NCBI GenBank assembly: GCA_937927445.1
Contig: CALAOB010000076.1
Location: forward strand, 1-15,264
Direction: 5' to 3'
Origin: an uncultured Oribacterium sp.
GTDB lineage: Bacteria > Bacillota > Clostridia > Lachnospirales > Lachnospiraceae
DNA length: 15,264 nt
Shown: positions 7,127-13,278 of the stretch, in pieces
Layout of the letters: every line of letters starts with the position of its first letter
How positions within the stretch are numbered: the first letter of the stretch is position 1
Notes under the pieces: generated by a model
The model's database searches: none
The model's input: the letters and a program-made list of their open reading frames with translations, nothing else
What the model was told of the DNA's origin: nothing
Made by a program: the position numbers and the translations under genes

Positions 7127-7147
7127 ATTTTGCATCCGCAAAATTTA
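7124..7147 (+). other. Hairpin containing the yebC stop codon
   Basis: TAAATTTTGC (7124-7133) and GCAAAATTTA (7138-7147) form a perfect 10-bp stem with loop ATCC. The TAA stop is the first three bases of the stem. No T-run follows, so it is not itself a terminator; it precedes the real one by ten bases. It may protect the mRNA 3' end or affect termination. Confidence 0.55.
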
Positions 7148-7157
7148 CGACGAAAGG

Positions 7158-7184
7158 AAAAAGACCGCATATGCGGTCTTTTTT
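7158..7184. terminator. Bidirectional intrinsic terminator between yebC and rqcH
   Basis: Bases 7158-7183 are a perfect 26-bp palindrome: AAAAAGACCGCAT followed by its complement. The GC core AGACCGCA is flanked by A and T runs on both sides, so it should end transcription of yebC on the plus strand and any rqcH read-through on the minus strand. A minus-strand transcript would cross the whole repeat region at 7207-7512 first. Confidence 0.92.
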
Positions 7185-7206
7185 AATGCGAAAAAGTGAA
7201 CTTCAG

Positions 7207-7443
7207 ATGCTGTGCCACGGAGGACTGCCACCAGAAACCATACGAAGAGTTCGTGAAAAATCAAAATTGTCCCCCTTAGAACCAGTTGGAGTAATTTTTC
7301 CTTAGCACTCTCTGCAACACTGAGTTTTCATAAAGAAAACTCAGTCGTTTGCAGAGAGCCTACTGGTTCTTAGGGGGACGATTTTAGATTTTCCCGAACT
7401 CGTAGTACTGTGTTTCTGGTGGCAGTCCTCCGGGGTACAGCGT
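7207..7443. repeat. 237-bp imperfect inverted repeat (long hairpin), possible non-autonomous mobile element or structured RNA
   Basis: This occupies most of the 393-base gap between the yebC and rqcH genes. Three paired blocks are nested around one centre. Outer: 7218-7238 pairs perfectly with 7412-7432 (21 bp; core GGAGGACTGCCACCAGAAAC), extending outward to 7207 and 7443 with one mismatch and two G-T pairs. Middle: 7249-7286 against 7362-7399, 32 of 38 positions paired, including GTCCCCCT-x-AGAACCAGT. Inner: CTCTCTGCA (7308-7316) with 7350-7358 and ACTGAGTTTTC (7319-7329) with 7335-7345, closing on the loop ATAAA. No credible protein is encoded. Paired arms with no transposase are typical of miniature inverted-repeat elements; a structured RNA is the alternative. 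Pairing is seen directly; identity is inferred. Confidence 0.85.
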
Positions 7444-7512
7444 ACTGCATTCCTTGCGGCAGCCACGAACGCGCAGTACTGTGTTTCTGGTGGCAGCCCT
7501 CCAGGGCGCAGC
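7402..7512. repeat. Three direct copies of a 34-37-bp repeat unit
   Basis: Bases 7402-7441 and 7473-7512 match at 35 of 40 positions (core GTACTGTGTTTCTGGTGGCA). Between them, 7442-7464 is a degenerate copy matching the 7476 copy at 18 of 23 positions. Unit starts are 37 and 34 bases apart. A fourth, inverted copy is the left arm at 7207-7238, so the outer arm of the long hairpin is itself a member of this repeat family. The last unit ends eight bases before the rqcH stop codon. Confidence 0.8.
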
Positions 7513-7519
7513 ACTTCAA

Positions 7520-9295
7520 TCACTCAGCGAGTAAATTCTTCGGCTCCACCGTCACCGACCAGTTCGTATGATAGATGACGAAGCCCGGCGCCTGATTCGG
7601 CACCTTCCGGAGATTCTTCCGGATCGTATAATCAACCTCGACCTTCGGATCCTCCCGGTGAGAAGAGAAGTACGCCGCGAGTTCCGCCGCCTCGATGAAG
7701 ACCCGGTCCGGCACCTCCTCCATCGGCTGCCCGCCCGTCTTCACGATCACATGCGAACCCGTGACCCCCTTCGCGTGGAACCAGAGATCCCCACCGTCGC
7801 CGAGCCGGAAGCTCACATCCTCATTCTGATAATTATTCTTCCCGATGAAAAGCTCATAGCCATCACTCGTTACCCAGTGGTACGGCTTCGACTTCCGCTG
7901 CAACCGGTTCTTTCCCTTCCCCGGGGCCTTATGCAGGAAACCGAAATCGATCATCTCCCGACGAATATCCTGCAGATCCTCCTCGGACTCCGCGATGTCG
8001 AGTGCCGTCCGAATCGACTCGAGATGCTCGACCTCCTTCCGCGTCTCCTCGAGCTGCACCGTCACGTTCTCCTTCGTACGCTTCTGCTTCTGGTACTTCT
8101 CGAGATAGCGCTTCGCATTCTCCGCCGCCGAAAGATCCTTCTGCAGCGGAATCGTGATCTCACTGTTCGTATAGTGGTTCTCGCAGACCAGATGATCCTC
8201 CCCGCCCTGCAGCGAGTAGCCGTAGGTATGCAGCAGCTCCCCGTACACACGATACTTATCCATGCCCTCGGTATCCCGGAGCTGCTTCTCCTGGATCATC
8301 AGCTTCTTCCCCGCACGCTCCATCAGCGTCGTCAGCACCTTGCGGAGATCCGTCGAACGCTGCCGGATCCGGGAGCTCTTATCCTTCTCGCTGTAGAAGC
8401 GGCGGATGACCTCGCTCATCGAATCGAAGTGCTCGACCTCGAACGCGGCGTCCTCCTCATACAGCGTGAGATCGAAGGCAGAGAAGTCCGTCGGTACTTC
8501 GTCCTGGTAGACGATGACCGGATCCGGCTGCCGCTCGATCGCAACTTCTTCTATAATATGATGGAAGCTTTCATACAGTGCGGCCAATGCTTCGGCCGGC
8601 TGGCAGTTCGCGGAGAGGTCCGGATCGACCCCGGCACGGTGACAGAGCTCGGAGGCCGTCAGCGGACTCAGTCCCGTGATGTGATGGAAGAGGGCTTTGA
8701 AGACCGGCTCCGGCTGCTGCGCGAGCAGCGCACAGAAGGATGCCTCATCGAGCGCGAGCGGATTCTTCTTTCCACCCGCATCCGGGATGAAGTACGGACG
8801 ATTTGGCAGCACCTCCCGCACCGAGGACTGGGAAGCGGAGATACGCTTCACGGAATCAATGATGCTGTGGTCATCGCGGAGCAGGATGATGTTTGAGTAC
8901 TTGCCCATCAGCTCGACCGCGAGGTAACGCTTACCGAGATCACCCATCTCGTCGAGATGCTCGATGGTGAAGATGATCACACGCTCGAGTCCGTCCTCGT
9001 GCAGCGCCTGGTCCGGCTGCCGCACGTCGAGGATCGCACCGTTTCCGATGTGCTTCCGGAGGGCCATACAGAAGGTCGGCGCATTGATCGGCGCCGGCTT
9101 CGCATCCTCCGTGAGGGTGCAGAGCGGAAGGGACGGATTGACCGAGATCTGTACCTTCACATTATCCTTCTGATTCCGCACCGTCAGCTGGATCTCATCC
9201 TTCTCCGGCTGCGTGATCTTCGCGATCCGACCGCCGATCAGACGCTCACGAAACTCCTTTACGGTCGCTGAAACGACCAGTCCATCATATGCCAT
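7520..9295 (-). CDS. rqcH: Ribosome quality control factor RqcH (NFACT / Rqc2 family)
   Basis: A 591-aa protein, full family length, formerly called fibronectin-binding protein FbpA. RqcH binds the obstructed 50S subunit after ribosome stalling and recruits alanyl-tRNA to add poly-alanine tails that mark the nascent chain for degradation. Residues 1-~260 are the NFACT-N domain: MAYDGLVVSA start, RIAKITQPEKDEIQL, and GLERVIIF with E104-R105 at the position of the tRNA-contacting Asp-Arg of Bacillus; ELMGKYSNIIL follows. About 295-440 is a helical, coiled-coil-rich middle. About 465-580 is NFACT-R, with TSDGYELFIGKNNYQNEDVS and GDLWFHAKGVTGSHVIVKT. On the minus strand AAAGGCG lies about ten bases before the ATG. 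It is divergent from yicC and converges on yebC. Confidence 0.95.
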   Translation of the reverse strand: MAYDGLVVSATVKEFRERLIGGRIAKITQPEKDEIQLTVRNQKDNVKVQISVNPSLPLCTLTEDAKPAPINAPTFCMALRKHIGNGAILDVRQPDQALHEDGLERVIIFTIEHLDEMGDLGKRYLAVELMGKYSNIILLRDDHSIIDSVKRISASQSSVREVLPNRPYFIPDAGGKKNPLALDEASFCALLAQQPEPVFKALFHHITGLSPLTASELCHRAGVDPDLSANCQPAEALAALYESFHHIIEEVAIERQPDPVIVYQDEVPTDFSAFDLTLYEEDAAFEVEHFDSMSEVIRRFYSEKDKSSRIRQRSTDLRKVLTTLMERAGKKLMIQEKQLRDTEGMDKYRVYGELLHTYGYSLQGGEDHLVCENHYTNSEITIPLQKDLSAAENAKRYLEKYQKQKRTKENVTVQLEETRKEVEHLESIRTALDIAESEEDLQDIRREMIDFGFLHKAPGKGKNRLQRKSKPYHWVTSDGYELFIGKNNYQNEDVSFRLGDGGDLWFHAKGVTGSHVIVKTGGQPMEEVPDRVFIEAAELAAYFSSHREDPKVEVDYTIRKNLRKVPNQAPGFVIYHTNWSVTVEPKNLLAE

Positions 9296-9322
9296 AGCAC
9301 ATCGCCTTTCTATTTCGAAAAC

Positions 9323-9351
9323 TTTACTTCTAAATTATAGTAGACTATAAT
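9323..9351 (+). promoter_or_regulatory. Likely sigma-A promoter for yicC
   Basis: TTTACT (9323-9328), 17 bases, TATAAT (9346-9351): four of six and six of six matches. The start would be near 9358, giving a leader of about 55 bases that contains the hairpin at 9377-9395. Confidence 0.65.
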
Positions 9352-9353
9352 TT
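9332..9353. promoter_or_regulatory. 22-bp dyad carrying opposed -10 boxes for rqcH and yicC
   Basis: AAATTATAGT (9332-9341), AG, then ACTATAATTT (9344-9353) is a perfect inverted repeat. One arm holds TATAAT for yicC on the plus strand; the other holds TATAAT (9334-9339) on the minus strand, suitably placed for rqcH. The minus-strand -35 is poor. The two polymerases would compete for the same DNA, or a dimeric regulator might bind here. The symmetry could also simply follow from two overlapping TATAAT boxes. Confidence 0.55.
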
Positions 9354-9376
9354 ATTACATATGACTAAAAAACGCA

Positions 9377-9395
9377 AGCCGCCCTCGGGCAGGCT
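9377..9395 (+). other. GC-rich hairpin in the yicC leader
   Basis: AGCCGCC (9377-9383) pairs with GGC-A-GGCT (9388-9395) around a CTCG loop, with one bulged A. It ends ten bases before the ribosome binding site GAGGT (9405-9409). It may affect mRNA stability or initiation; there is no T-run. Confidence 0.4.
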
Positions 9396-9414
9396 GTGCA
9401 CATCGAGGTAATCT

Positions 9415-10296
9415 ATGAAATTAAAAAGTATGACCGGATTCGGACGCGCTGAGGTCTCGAACGACCAGTACCGCCTGTCCGTGGAAGTGAAGTCGGTCAA
9501 TTCCCGTTTCCTGGATCTCAGCATCAAGATGCCGAAGAAGTTCAACGCACTCGAGGCCAATATCCGAAATACCGTGAAGGAGTACATCTCCCGTGGTAAG
9601 GTCGACCTTTTCATCACCTACGAGAGTTTTTCCGAGAAGGGAAAGGCCCTCCGGCTCGACCTTCCGCTCGCGAAGGAGTACCTGGAGTCCATGCGGACGC
9701 TGGTGAACGCGCTTGGTGTCGAGGACAATGTCAAAGTCACCAATCTGGCGGCGCTGCCGGATGTGCTCGTGCTTTCGGAAGAGTCCGAGGATGATGAGGC
9801 CCTCTGGGAGAGCCTGAAGCCGTCCCTCGTCGGCGCACTCGAGCGTTTCTCCGAGACCCGCGTGATGGAGGGCGAGAATCTCCAGAAGGACCTCCTTGGA
9901 AAGCTCGCTGAGATGGAGGCCATCGTGAACCGCATCGACGAGCGCTCACCGGAGATCACGGCTGCCTATGAGACCCGCCTTCGTGCGAAGGTGTCGGAGC
10001 TTCTCGAGGGGACCGGCATCGACGAGGCCCGCATCGTGCAGGAGGTGACGATCTACTCGGATAAGATCTGCACCGATGAGGAGCGGGTACGTCTGCACAG
10101 CCACATCAAGAACATGCGGACGAAGCTCCAGAATGGCGGCCTCGTCGGACGTGAGCTGGATTTCGTCGCACAGGAGATGAACCGTGAGGCGAACACGACC
10201 CTAAGTAAGGCGAACGACCTCATCGTATCGGAGGATGCGATCGGGCTGAAGACCCTGATTGAGAAGATTCGTGAGCAGATTCAGAATCTGGAGTGA
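9415..10296 (+). CDS. yicC: YicC/YloC family endoribonuclease
   Basis: A 293-aa protein matching the family length. YicC-type proteins are ribonucleases reported to act on small RNAs in E. coli; the Bacillus homologue is YloC. The N-terminus MKLKSMTGFGRAEVS and EVKSVNSRFLDLSIKMP are family marks. The C-terminal DUF1732 domain ends the protein with RLHSHIKNM, LDFVAQEMNREANTTLSKAND (Q253 starts QEMNREANT) and EKIREQIQNLE. ATG 9415 lies five bases after GAGGT. The gene begins the long plus-strand run yicC-gmk-rpoZ-rimO-pgsA. In Bacillus, remA (DUF370) lies between yloC and gmk; here the gap is only 138 bases and holds no such gene. A hairpin directly abuts the stop codon. Confidence 0.94.
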   Translation: MKLKSMTGFGRAEVSNDQYRLSVEVKSVNSRFLDLSIKMPKKFNALEANIRNTVKEYISRGKVDLFITYESFSEKGKALRLDLPLAKEYLESMRTLVNALGVEDNVKVTNLAALPDVLVLSEESEDDEALWESLKPSLVGALERFSETRVMEGENLQKDLLGKLAEMEAIVNRIDERSPEITAAYETRLRAKVSELLEGTGIDEARIVQEVTIYSDKICTDEERVRLHSHIKNMRTKLQNGGLVGRELDFVAQEMNREANTTLSKANDLIVSEDAIGLKTLIEKIREQIQNLE

Positions 10297-10321
10297 CGGC
10301 GTTTGTATCAGACAAACGCCG
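10297..10321 (+). other. Perfect hairpin abutting the yicC stop codon
   Basis: CGGCGTTTGT (10297-10306) pairs with ACAAACGCCG (10312-10321) around ATCAG: a perfect 10-bp stem starting at the base after TGA. AAACGACATC follows, so there is no T-run and it should not act as a standard terminator. It may stabilise the yicC end or be a processing site. The rest of the gap to gmk shows no clear promoter. Confidence 0.6.
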
Positions 10322-10434
10322 AAACGACATCCCACAGAACGTGGCCCTCAGGGCGGCGGAGCGCAGCGGGGATGGCCAGGTGAATCAATGGATGATGTCA
10401 CGTCGGAAGCATTGGACAAAGAGGAAGGAAATAC

Positions 10435-11073
10435 ATGGAAAAGGGAGTTTTAGTTGTGATTTCCGGCTTTTCGGGAGCCGGCAAGGGAACGCTGATGAAG
10501 CAGCTCGTTTCCCGCTATGATCAGTATGCACTGTCGATTTCGGCGACGACGCGTCAGCCGCGCGAGGGCGAGCTCGATGGCCGCGAGTACTTCTTCAAGA
10601 CGAAGGAAGAGTTCGAGGAGATGATCGCACAGGATGCGCTCGTGGAGTACGCGCAGTACGTCGAGCACTACTACGGCACACCGCGGAAGTACGTTGAGGA
10701 GAACCTCGAGGCCGGCAAGGATGTGCTGCTCGAGATCGAGATCCAGGGTGCGCTGAAAATTAAGGAGAAGTTCCCGGATGCGATGCTCATTTTCGTCACA
10801 CCGCCATCGGGTGAGGAGCTCCGCCGCCGTCTCGTGGGACGTGGTACGGAGACCATGGAGGTCATCGAAAAGCGCCTCCGGAGAGCGATGCAGGAGTCGG
10901 AAGGCGTCGAGGCCTATGACTATATATTGGTAAACGATAATATTGACACTTGCACCGAAAAATTGCATAATCTCATACGTGCCGCGCACGAAAAGGGCAG
11001 CCGGCACATGGATATTATTGAGAATGTAAGACAGGATCTGAGGAGGATGGAACATGTCACAGCAAACATATAA
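10435..11073 (+). CDS. gmk: Guanylate kinase
   Basis: A 212-aa cytoplasmic enzyme phosphorylating GMP to GDP with ATP, required for GTP and dGTP supply. The P-loop GFSGAGKGTL is at residues 11-20. The GMP-binding segment SATTRQPREGELDGREYFF (about 36-54) is complete, as are EYAQYVEHYYGTPR and VLLEIEIQGALKIKEKFP. RRRLVGRGTE, the lid, and ILVNDNID follow. The ribosome binding site is AGGAAGGAA, about five bases before the ATG. The last 20 bases overlap rpoZ, whose AGGAGG lies inside gmk, so the two are translationally coupled; gmk-rpoZ is a widely conserved pair. Length is normal. Confidence 0.97.
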   Translation: MEKGVLVVISGFSGAGKGTLMKQLVSRYDQYALSISATTRQPREGELDGREYFFKTKEEFEEMIAQDALVEYAQYVEHYYGTPRKYVEENLEAGKDVLLEIEIQGALKIKEKFPDAMLIFVTPPSGEELRRRLVGRGTETMEVIEKRLRRAMQESEGVEAYDYILVNDNIDTCTEKLHNLIRAAHEKGSRHMDIIENVRQDLRRMEHVTANI

Positions 11074-11452
11074 TGACCTGATTGATGCAGCGAAGAATAC
11101 GAACGCCATTCAGGATGACACAGATAAGCTCGTAGAGAGCCGTTACGCGGCCGTGATCGCCAGCGCAAAGCGTGCGCGTCAGATCATCGACGGCGCAGAT
11201 CCTGTACTTCCGAACGCAGAGGGCAGAAAGCCGCTTGCGATCGCTGTCGAGGAGCTCGCTCGTAATCTCGTGACCATCAAGCGTGGTACCGAGGTCGATG
11301 ACGATCCGAAGATCGCGGCAAGAGAGAACCCGGGCTTCGCCTTCGCCCTCGACGAGGACAGCGAGGACGAGGACAGCGAGGATATCAAGCTGATGCACGA
11401 TGCGCATGCAGCTTCCTCTGAGGATGACTACAACTCCGACAGCGAAGCATAA
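11054..11452 (+). CDS. rpoZ: RNA polymerase omega subunit with long acidic tail
   Basis: A 132-aa protein. Omega helps assemble RNA polymerase by holding the beta' C-terminus. The conserved part is residues 1-80: YNDLIDAAK, ESRYAAVIASAKRARQI (28-44), RKPLAIAVEELARNLVTIKRG (58-78). The start follows AGGAGG (11041-11046) by seven bases and overlaps gmk by 20 bases. From about residue 82 the protein is a strongly acidic tail rich in Asp, Glu and Ser (ALDEDSEDEDSEDI, then SSEDDYNSDSEA), about 50 residues long. Bacillus omega ends near residue 67, so the tail nearly doubles the usual size. The tail contains a perfect 15-base tandem duplication. The rimO start is four bases after the stop. Confidence 0.93.
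   Translation: MSQQTYNDLIDAAKNTNAIQDDTDKLVESRYAAVIASAKRARQIIDGADPVLPNAEGRKPLAIAVEELARNLVTIKRGTEVDDDPKIAARENPGFAFALDEDSEDEDSEDIKLMHDAHAASSEDDYNSDSEA
11351..11380 (+). repeat. rpoZ: 15-bp perfect tandem duplication in the rpoZ tail
   Basis: GACGAGGACAGCGAG occurs twice back to back (11351-11365 and 11366-11380), encoding Asp-Glu-Asp-Ser-Glu twice. Identical at every base, it looks recent or prone to slippage and would change tail length in frame. Confidence 0.9.
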
Positions 11453-11455
11453 TAT

Positions 11456-12724
11456 ATGAAGATTCACATGATATCCCTCGGCTGTGATAAGAACCGGGTG
11501 GACAGTGAGAAGATGCTTTCCAACCTGCTCGAGAAGTATCCGGGCAGTGAGCTCACCGACGATCCGGCTGAGGCAGATATTACAGTCATCAATACCTGCG
11601 CCTTCATCGGGGATGCGAAGGAGGAGAGCATCAACACCATCATCGAGAATGGTGAATATAAAGAAACAGGCAATCTCAAGAAGCTCATCGTGGCGGGCTG
11701 CCTCGCAGAGCGTTACCGTGAGGAGATCCGGAAGGAGCTTCCGGAGGTCGATGAGGTCATCGGCGTGAAGGAGTATGTCGAGCGTCTGGATGTGCAGATG
11801 AAGCGTGTCGAGAATGCGGAGAACTATACCGCGTATCTCAAGATCGCCGAGGGCTGCGACAAGTGCTGTACCTACTGCATCATCCCGAAGCTGCGCGGAC
11901 ACTACCGCTCGGTACCGATGGAGCACCTCCTGGAGGAGGCGCAGCGACTCGCTGCCGAGGGCACGAAGGAACTGATCCTGGTGGCCCAGGAGACGACCCT
12001 CTACGGTGTCGATCTCTATGGAAAGAAGAGCCTGCCGGAGCTGCTGAACCGGCTTTCGGAGATCGAGGGCCTCGAGTGGATTCGTATCCTGTACTGCTAC
12101 CCGGAGGAGATCACGGAGGAGCTGATCCGGACGATCCGTGATAACCCGAAGGTCGTGCACTACCTCGATATCCCGATCCAGCATGCTTCGGATAAGATCC
12201 TGAAGAACATGCATCGCCGGACCCGTGAGGCGGAGCTCCGTGAGCGCATCACGACGCTTCGTCGTGAGATCCCGGACATCGCCCTTCGGACGACCCTGAT
12301 CACCGGCTTCCCGGGCGAGACCGAGGAGGACTTCGATATCCTGAAGAACTTCGTCACGGAGATGCGCTTCGACCGCCTCGGTGTCTTCCCGTATTCACAG
12401 GAAGAGGATACGCCGGCTGCGGAGATGGAGGGCCAGGTACCGGAAAAGATCAAGCTTCAGCGGCAGGATGAGATCATGCGGCTGCAGCAGGGCATCGCCT
12501 TCGAGAAGGCGAGAGAGCAGATCGGACGAGAGCTGAGGGTCATCGTCATCGGATATGATCCGGAGCATAACGAGTATCTGTGCCGTTCCTACATGGATAA
12601 CCCGGATATCGACAGTCTCGTCTACGTCGACGCAGGTGAGTATCATAACGAGCTCAGCGGTGATATGATGTACTGTCGTATCATCGATGCGGATGGTTAT
12701 GATCTGATAGGAGAGAGAATCTGA
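11456..12724 (+). CDS. rimO: Ribosomal protein S12 methylthiotransferase RimO
   Basis: A 422-aa radical SAM enzyme that adds a methylthio group to the conserved aspartate of ribosomal protein S12. The N-terminal MTTase domain starts ISLGCDKNRVDSEKM, the RimO version rather than the MiaB one, and binds a 4Fe-4S cluster through C10, C48 and C82. The radical SAM cluster is C134-x3-C138-x2-C141 (GCDKCCTYC). YLDIPIQHASDKILKNMHR and TTLITGFPGETEEDF are also typical. The last 60 or so residues are the TRAM domain that docks S12. No clear ribosome binding site precedes ATG 11456; it lies four bases after the rpoZ stop, so initiation probably depends on coupling. The stop overlaps the pgsA start by one base. 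Confidence 0.96.
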   Translation: MKIHMISLGCDKNRVDSEKMLSNLLEKYPGSELTDDPAEADITVINTCAFIGDAKEESINTIIENGEYKETGNLKKLIVAGCLAERYREEIRKELPEVDEVIGVKEYVERLDVQMKRVENAENYTAYLKIAEGCDKCCTYCIIPKLRGHYRSVPMEHLLEEAQRLAAEGTKELILVAQETTLYGVDLYGKKSLPELLNRLSEIEGLEWIRILYCYPEEITEELIRTIRDNPKVVHYLDIPIQHASDKILKNMHRRTREAELRERITTLRREIPDIALRTTLITGFPGETEEDFDILKNFVTEMRFDRLGVFPYSQEEDTPAAEMEGQVPEKIKLQRQDEIMRLQQGIAFEKAREQIGRELRVIVIGYDPEHNEYLCRSYMDNPDIDSLVYVDAGEYHNELSGDMMYCRIIDADGYDLIGERI

Positions 12725-13266
12725 TGAATCTGCCGAATAAACTGACTTTATTACGTGTTGTACTGATTCCGCTGTTTGTGGTACTGCTGCTCCTGGAGGG
12801 CGGACAGAACTACACGCTCCGCATCGCGGCGCTGATTGTGTTCTGCATTGCCTCCTTCACGGATTTCCTGGATGGTCAGATCGCACGCCGTAACAATCTG
12901 GTGACGAACTTCGGAAAGTTCATGGACCCGCTCGCGGATAAGCTGCTGGTCTGCTCTGCGCTGATCTGCATGATCGAGCTCGGTCAGCTTCCGTCCTGGT
13001 ACGTCATCACCGTGATCGCCCGTGAGTTCATCATCTCCGGCTTCCGTCTGGTGGCCGCCGACAACGGCATCGTGATCGCCGCTTCCTGGTGGGGCAAGTT
13101 CAAGACGACCTTCCAGATGCTCACGGTCATCCTGCTGATCCTGAACATCCCGGCGCTGCATACCGTGACGATGATCGTCGCAGGCATCGCCTTCGTTCTG
13201 ACGCTGGTTTCCCTGCTTGACTACATCGCGAAGAACTATAAGGTCATCACCGAGGGCGGCATGTAA
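12724..13266 (+). CDS. pgsA: CDP-diacylglycerol-glycerol-3-phosphate 3-phosphatidyltransferase (PgsA)
   Basis: A 180-aa integral membrane enzyme making phosphatidylglycerophosphate, the committed step to phosphatidylglycerol and cardiolipin. The CDP-alcohol phosphotransferase motif is complete: D47-x2-D50-G51-x2-A54-R55-x8-G64-x3-D68-x3-D72. About six hydrophobic segments span the protein. MNLPNKLTLLRVVLIPLFV is the usual N-terminus of PgsA and separates it from other family members. The start shares one base with the rimO stop (TGATG), and GGAGAGAG about four bases upstream is its ribosome binding site. The rimO-pgsA order is common in Bacillota; the cinA and recA genes that often follow are not here. 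Confidence 0.95.
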   Translation: MNLPNKLTLLRVVLIPLFVVLLLLEGGQNYTLRIAALIVFCIASFTDFLDGQIARRNNLVTNFGKFMDPLADKLLVCSALICMIELGQLPSWYVITVIAREFIISGFRLVAADNGIVIAASWWGKFKTTFQMLTVILLILNIPALHTVTMIVAGIAFVLTLVSLLDYIAKNYKVITEGGM

Positions 13267-13278
13267 GGAGAGAATCCG

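Noticed and set aside
7402..7512. Spaced repeats resembling a short CRISPR array.
   Set aside because: The units are nearly contiguous and degenerate, with no unique spacers of constant length and no cas genes.
7341..7523. A 60-codon minus-strand open frame starting with GTG over the rqcH stop.
   Set aside because: It lies wholly in the repeat region, its residues simply translate the repeat units, and no ribosome binding site suits it.
7568..8896. A 442-codon open frame opposite rqcH.
   Set aside because: Antisense shadow; very Arg/Leu/Ile-rich composition typical of reading a conserved gene backwards.
8979..8984. RqcH with Glu-Arg instead of the Asp-Arg that contacts tRNA.
   Set aside because: A conservative change that I recall as common in clostridial and streptococcal homologues, so not a sign of lost function.
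10259..10520. Two short plus-strand frames covering the yicC-gmk gap, considered as remA or a new small gene.
   Set aside because: Neither resembles DUF370; both extend into yicC or gmk in the wrong frame and lack ribosome binding sites.
11057..12214. A 385-codon open frame opposite rpoZ and rimO.
   Set aside because: It crosses two well-identified genes on the other strand and has no family resemblance.
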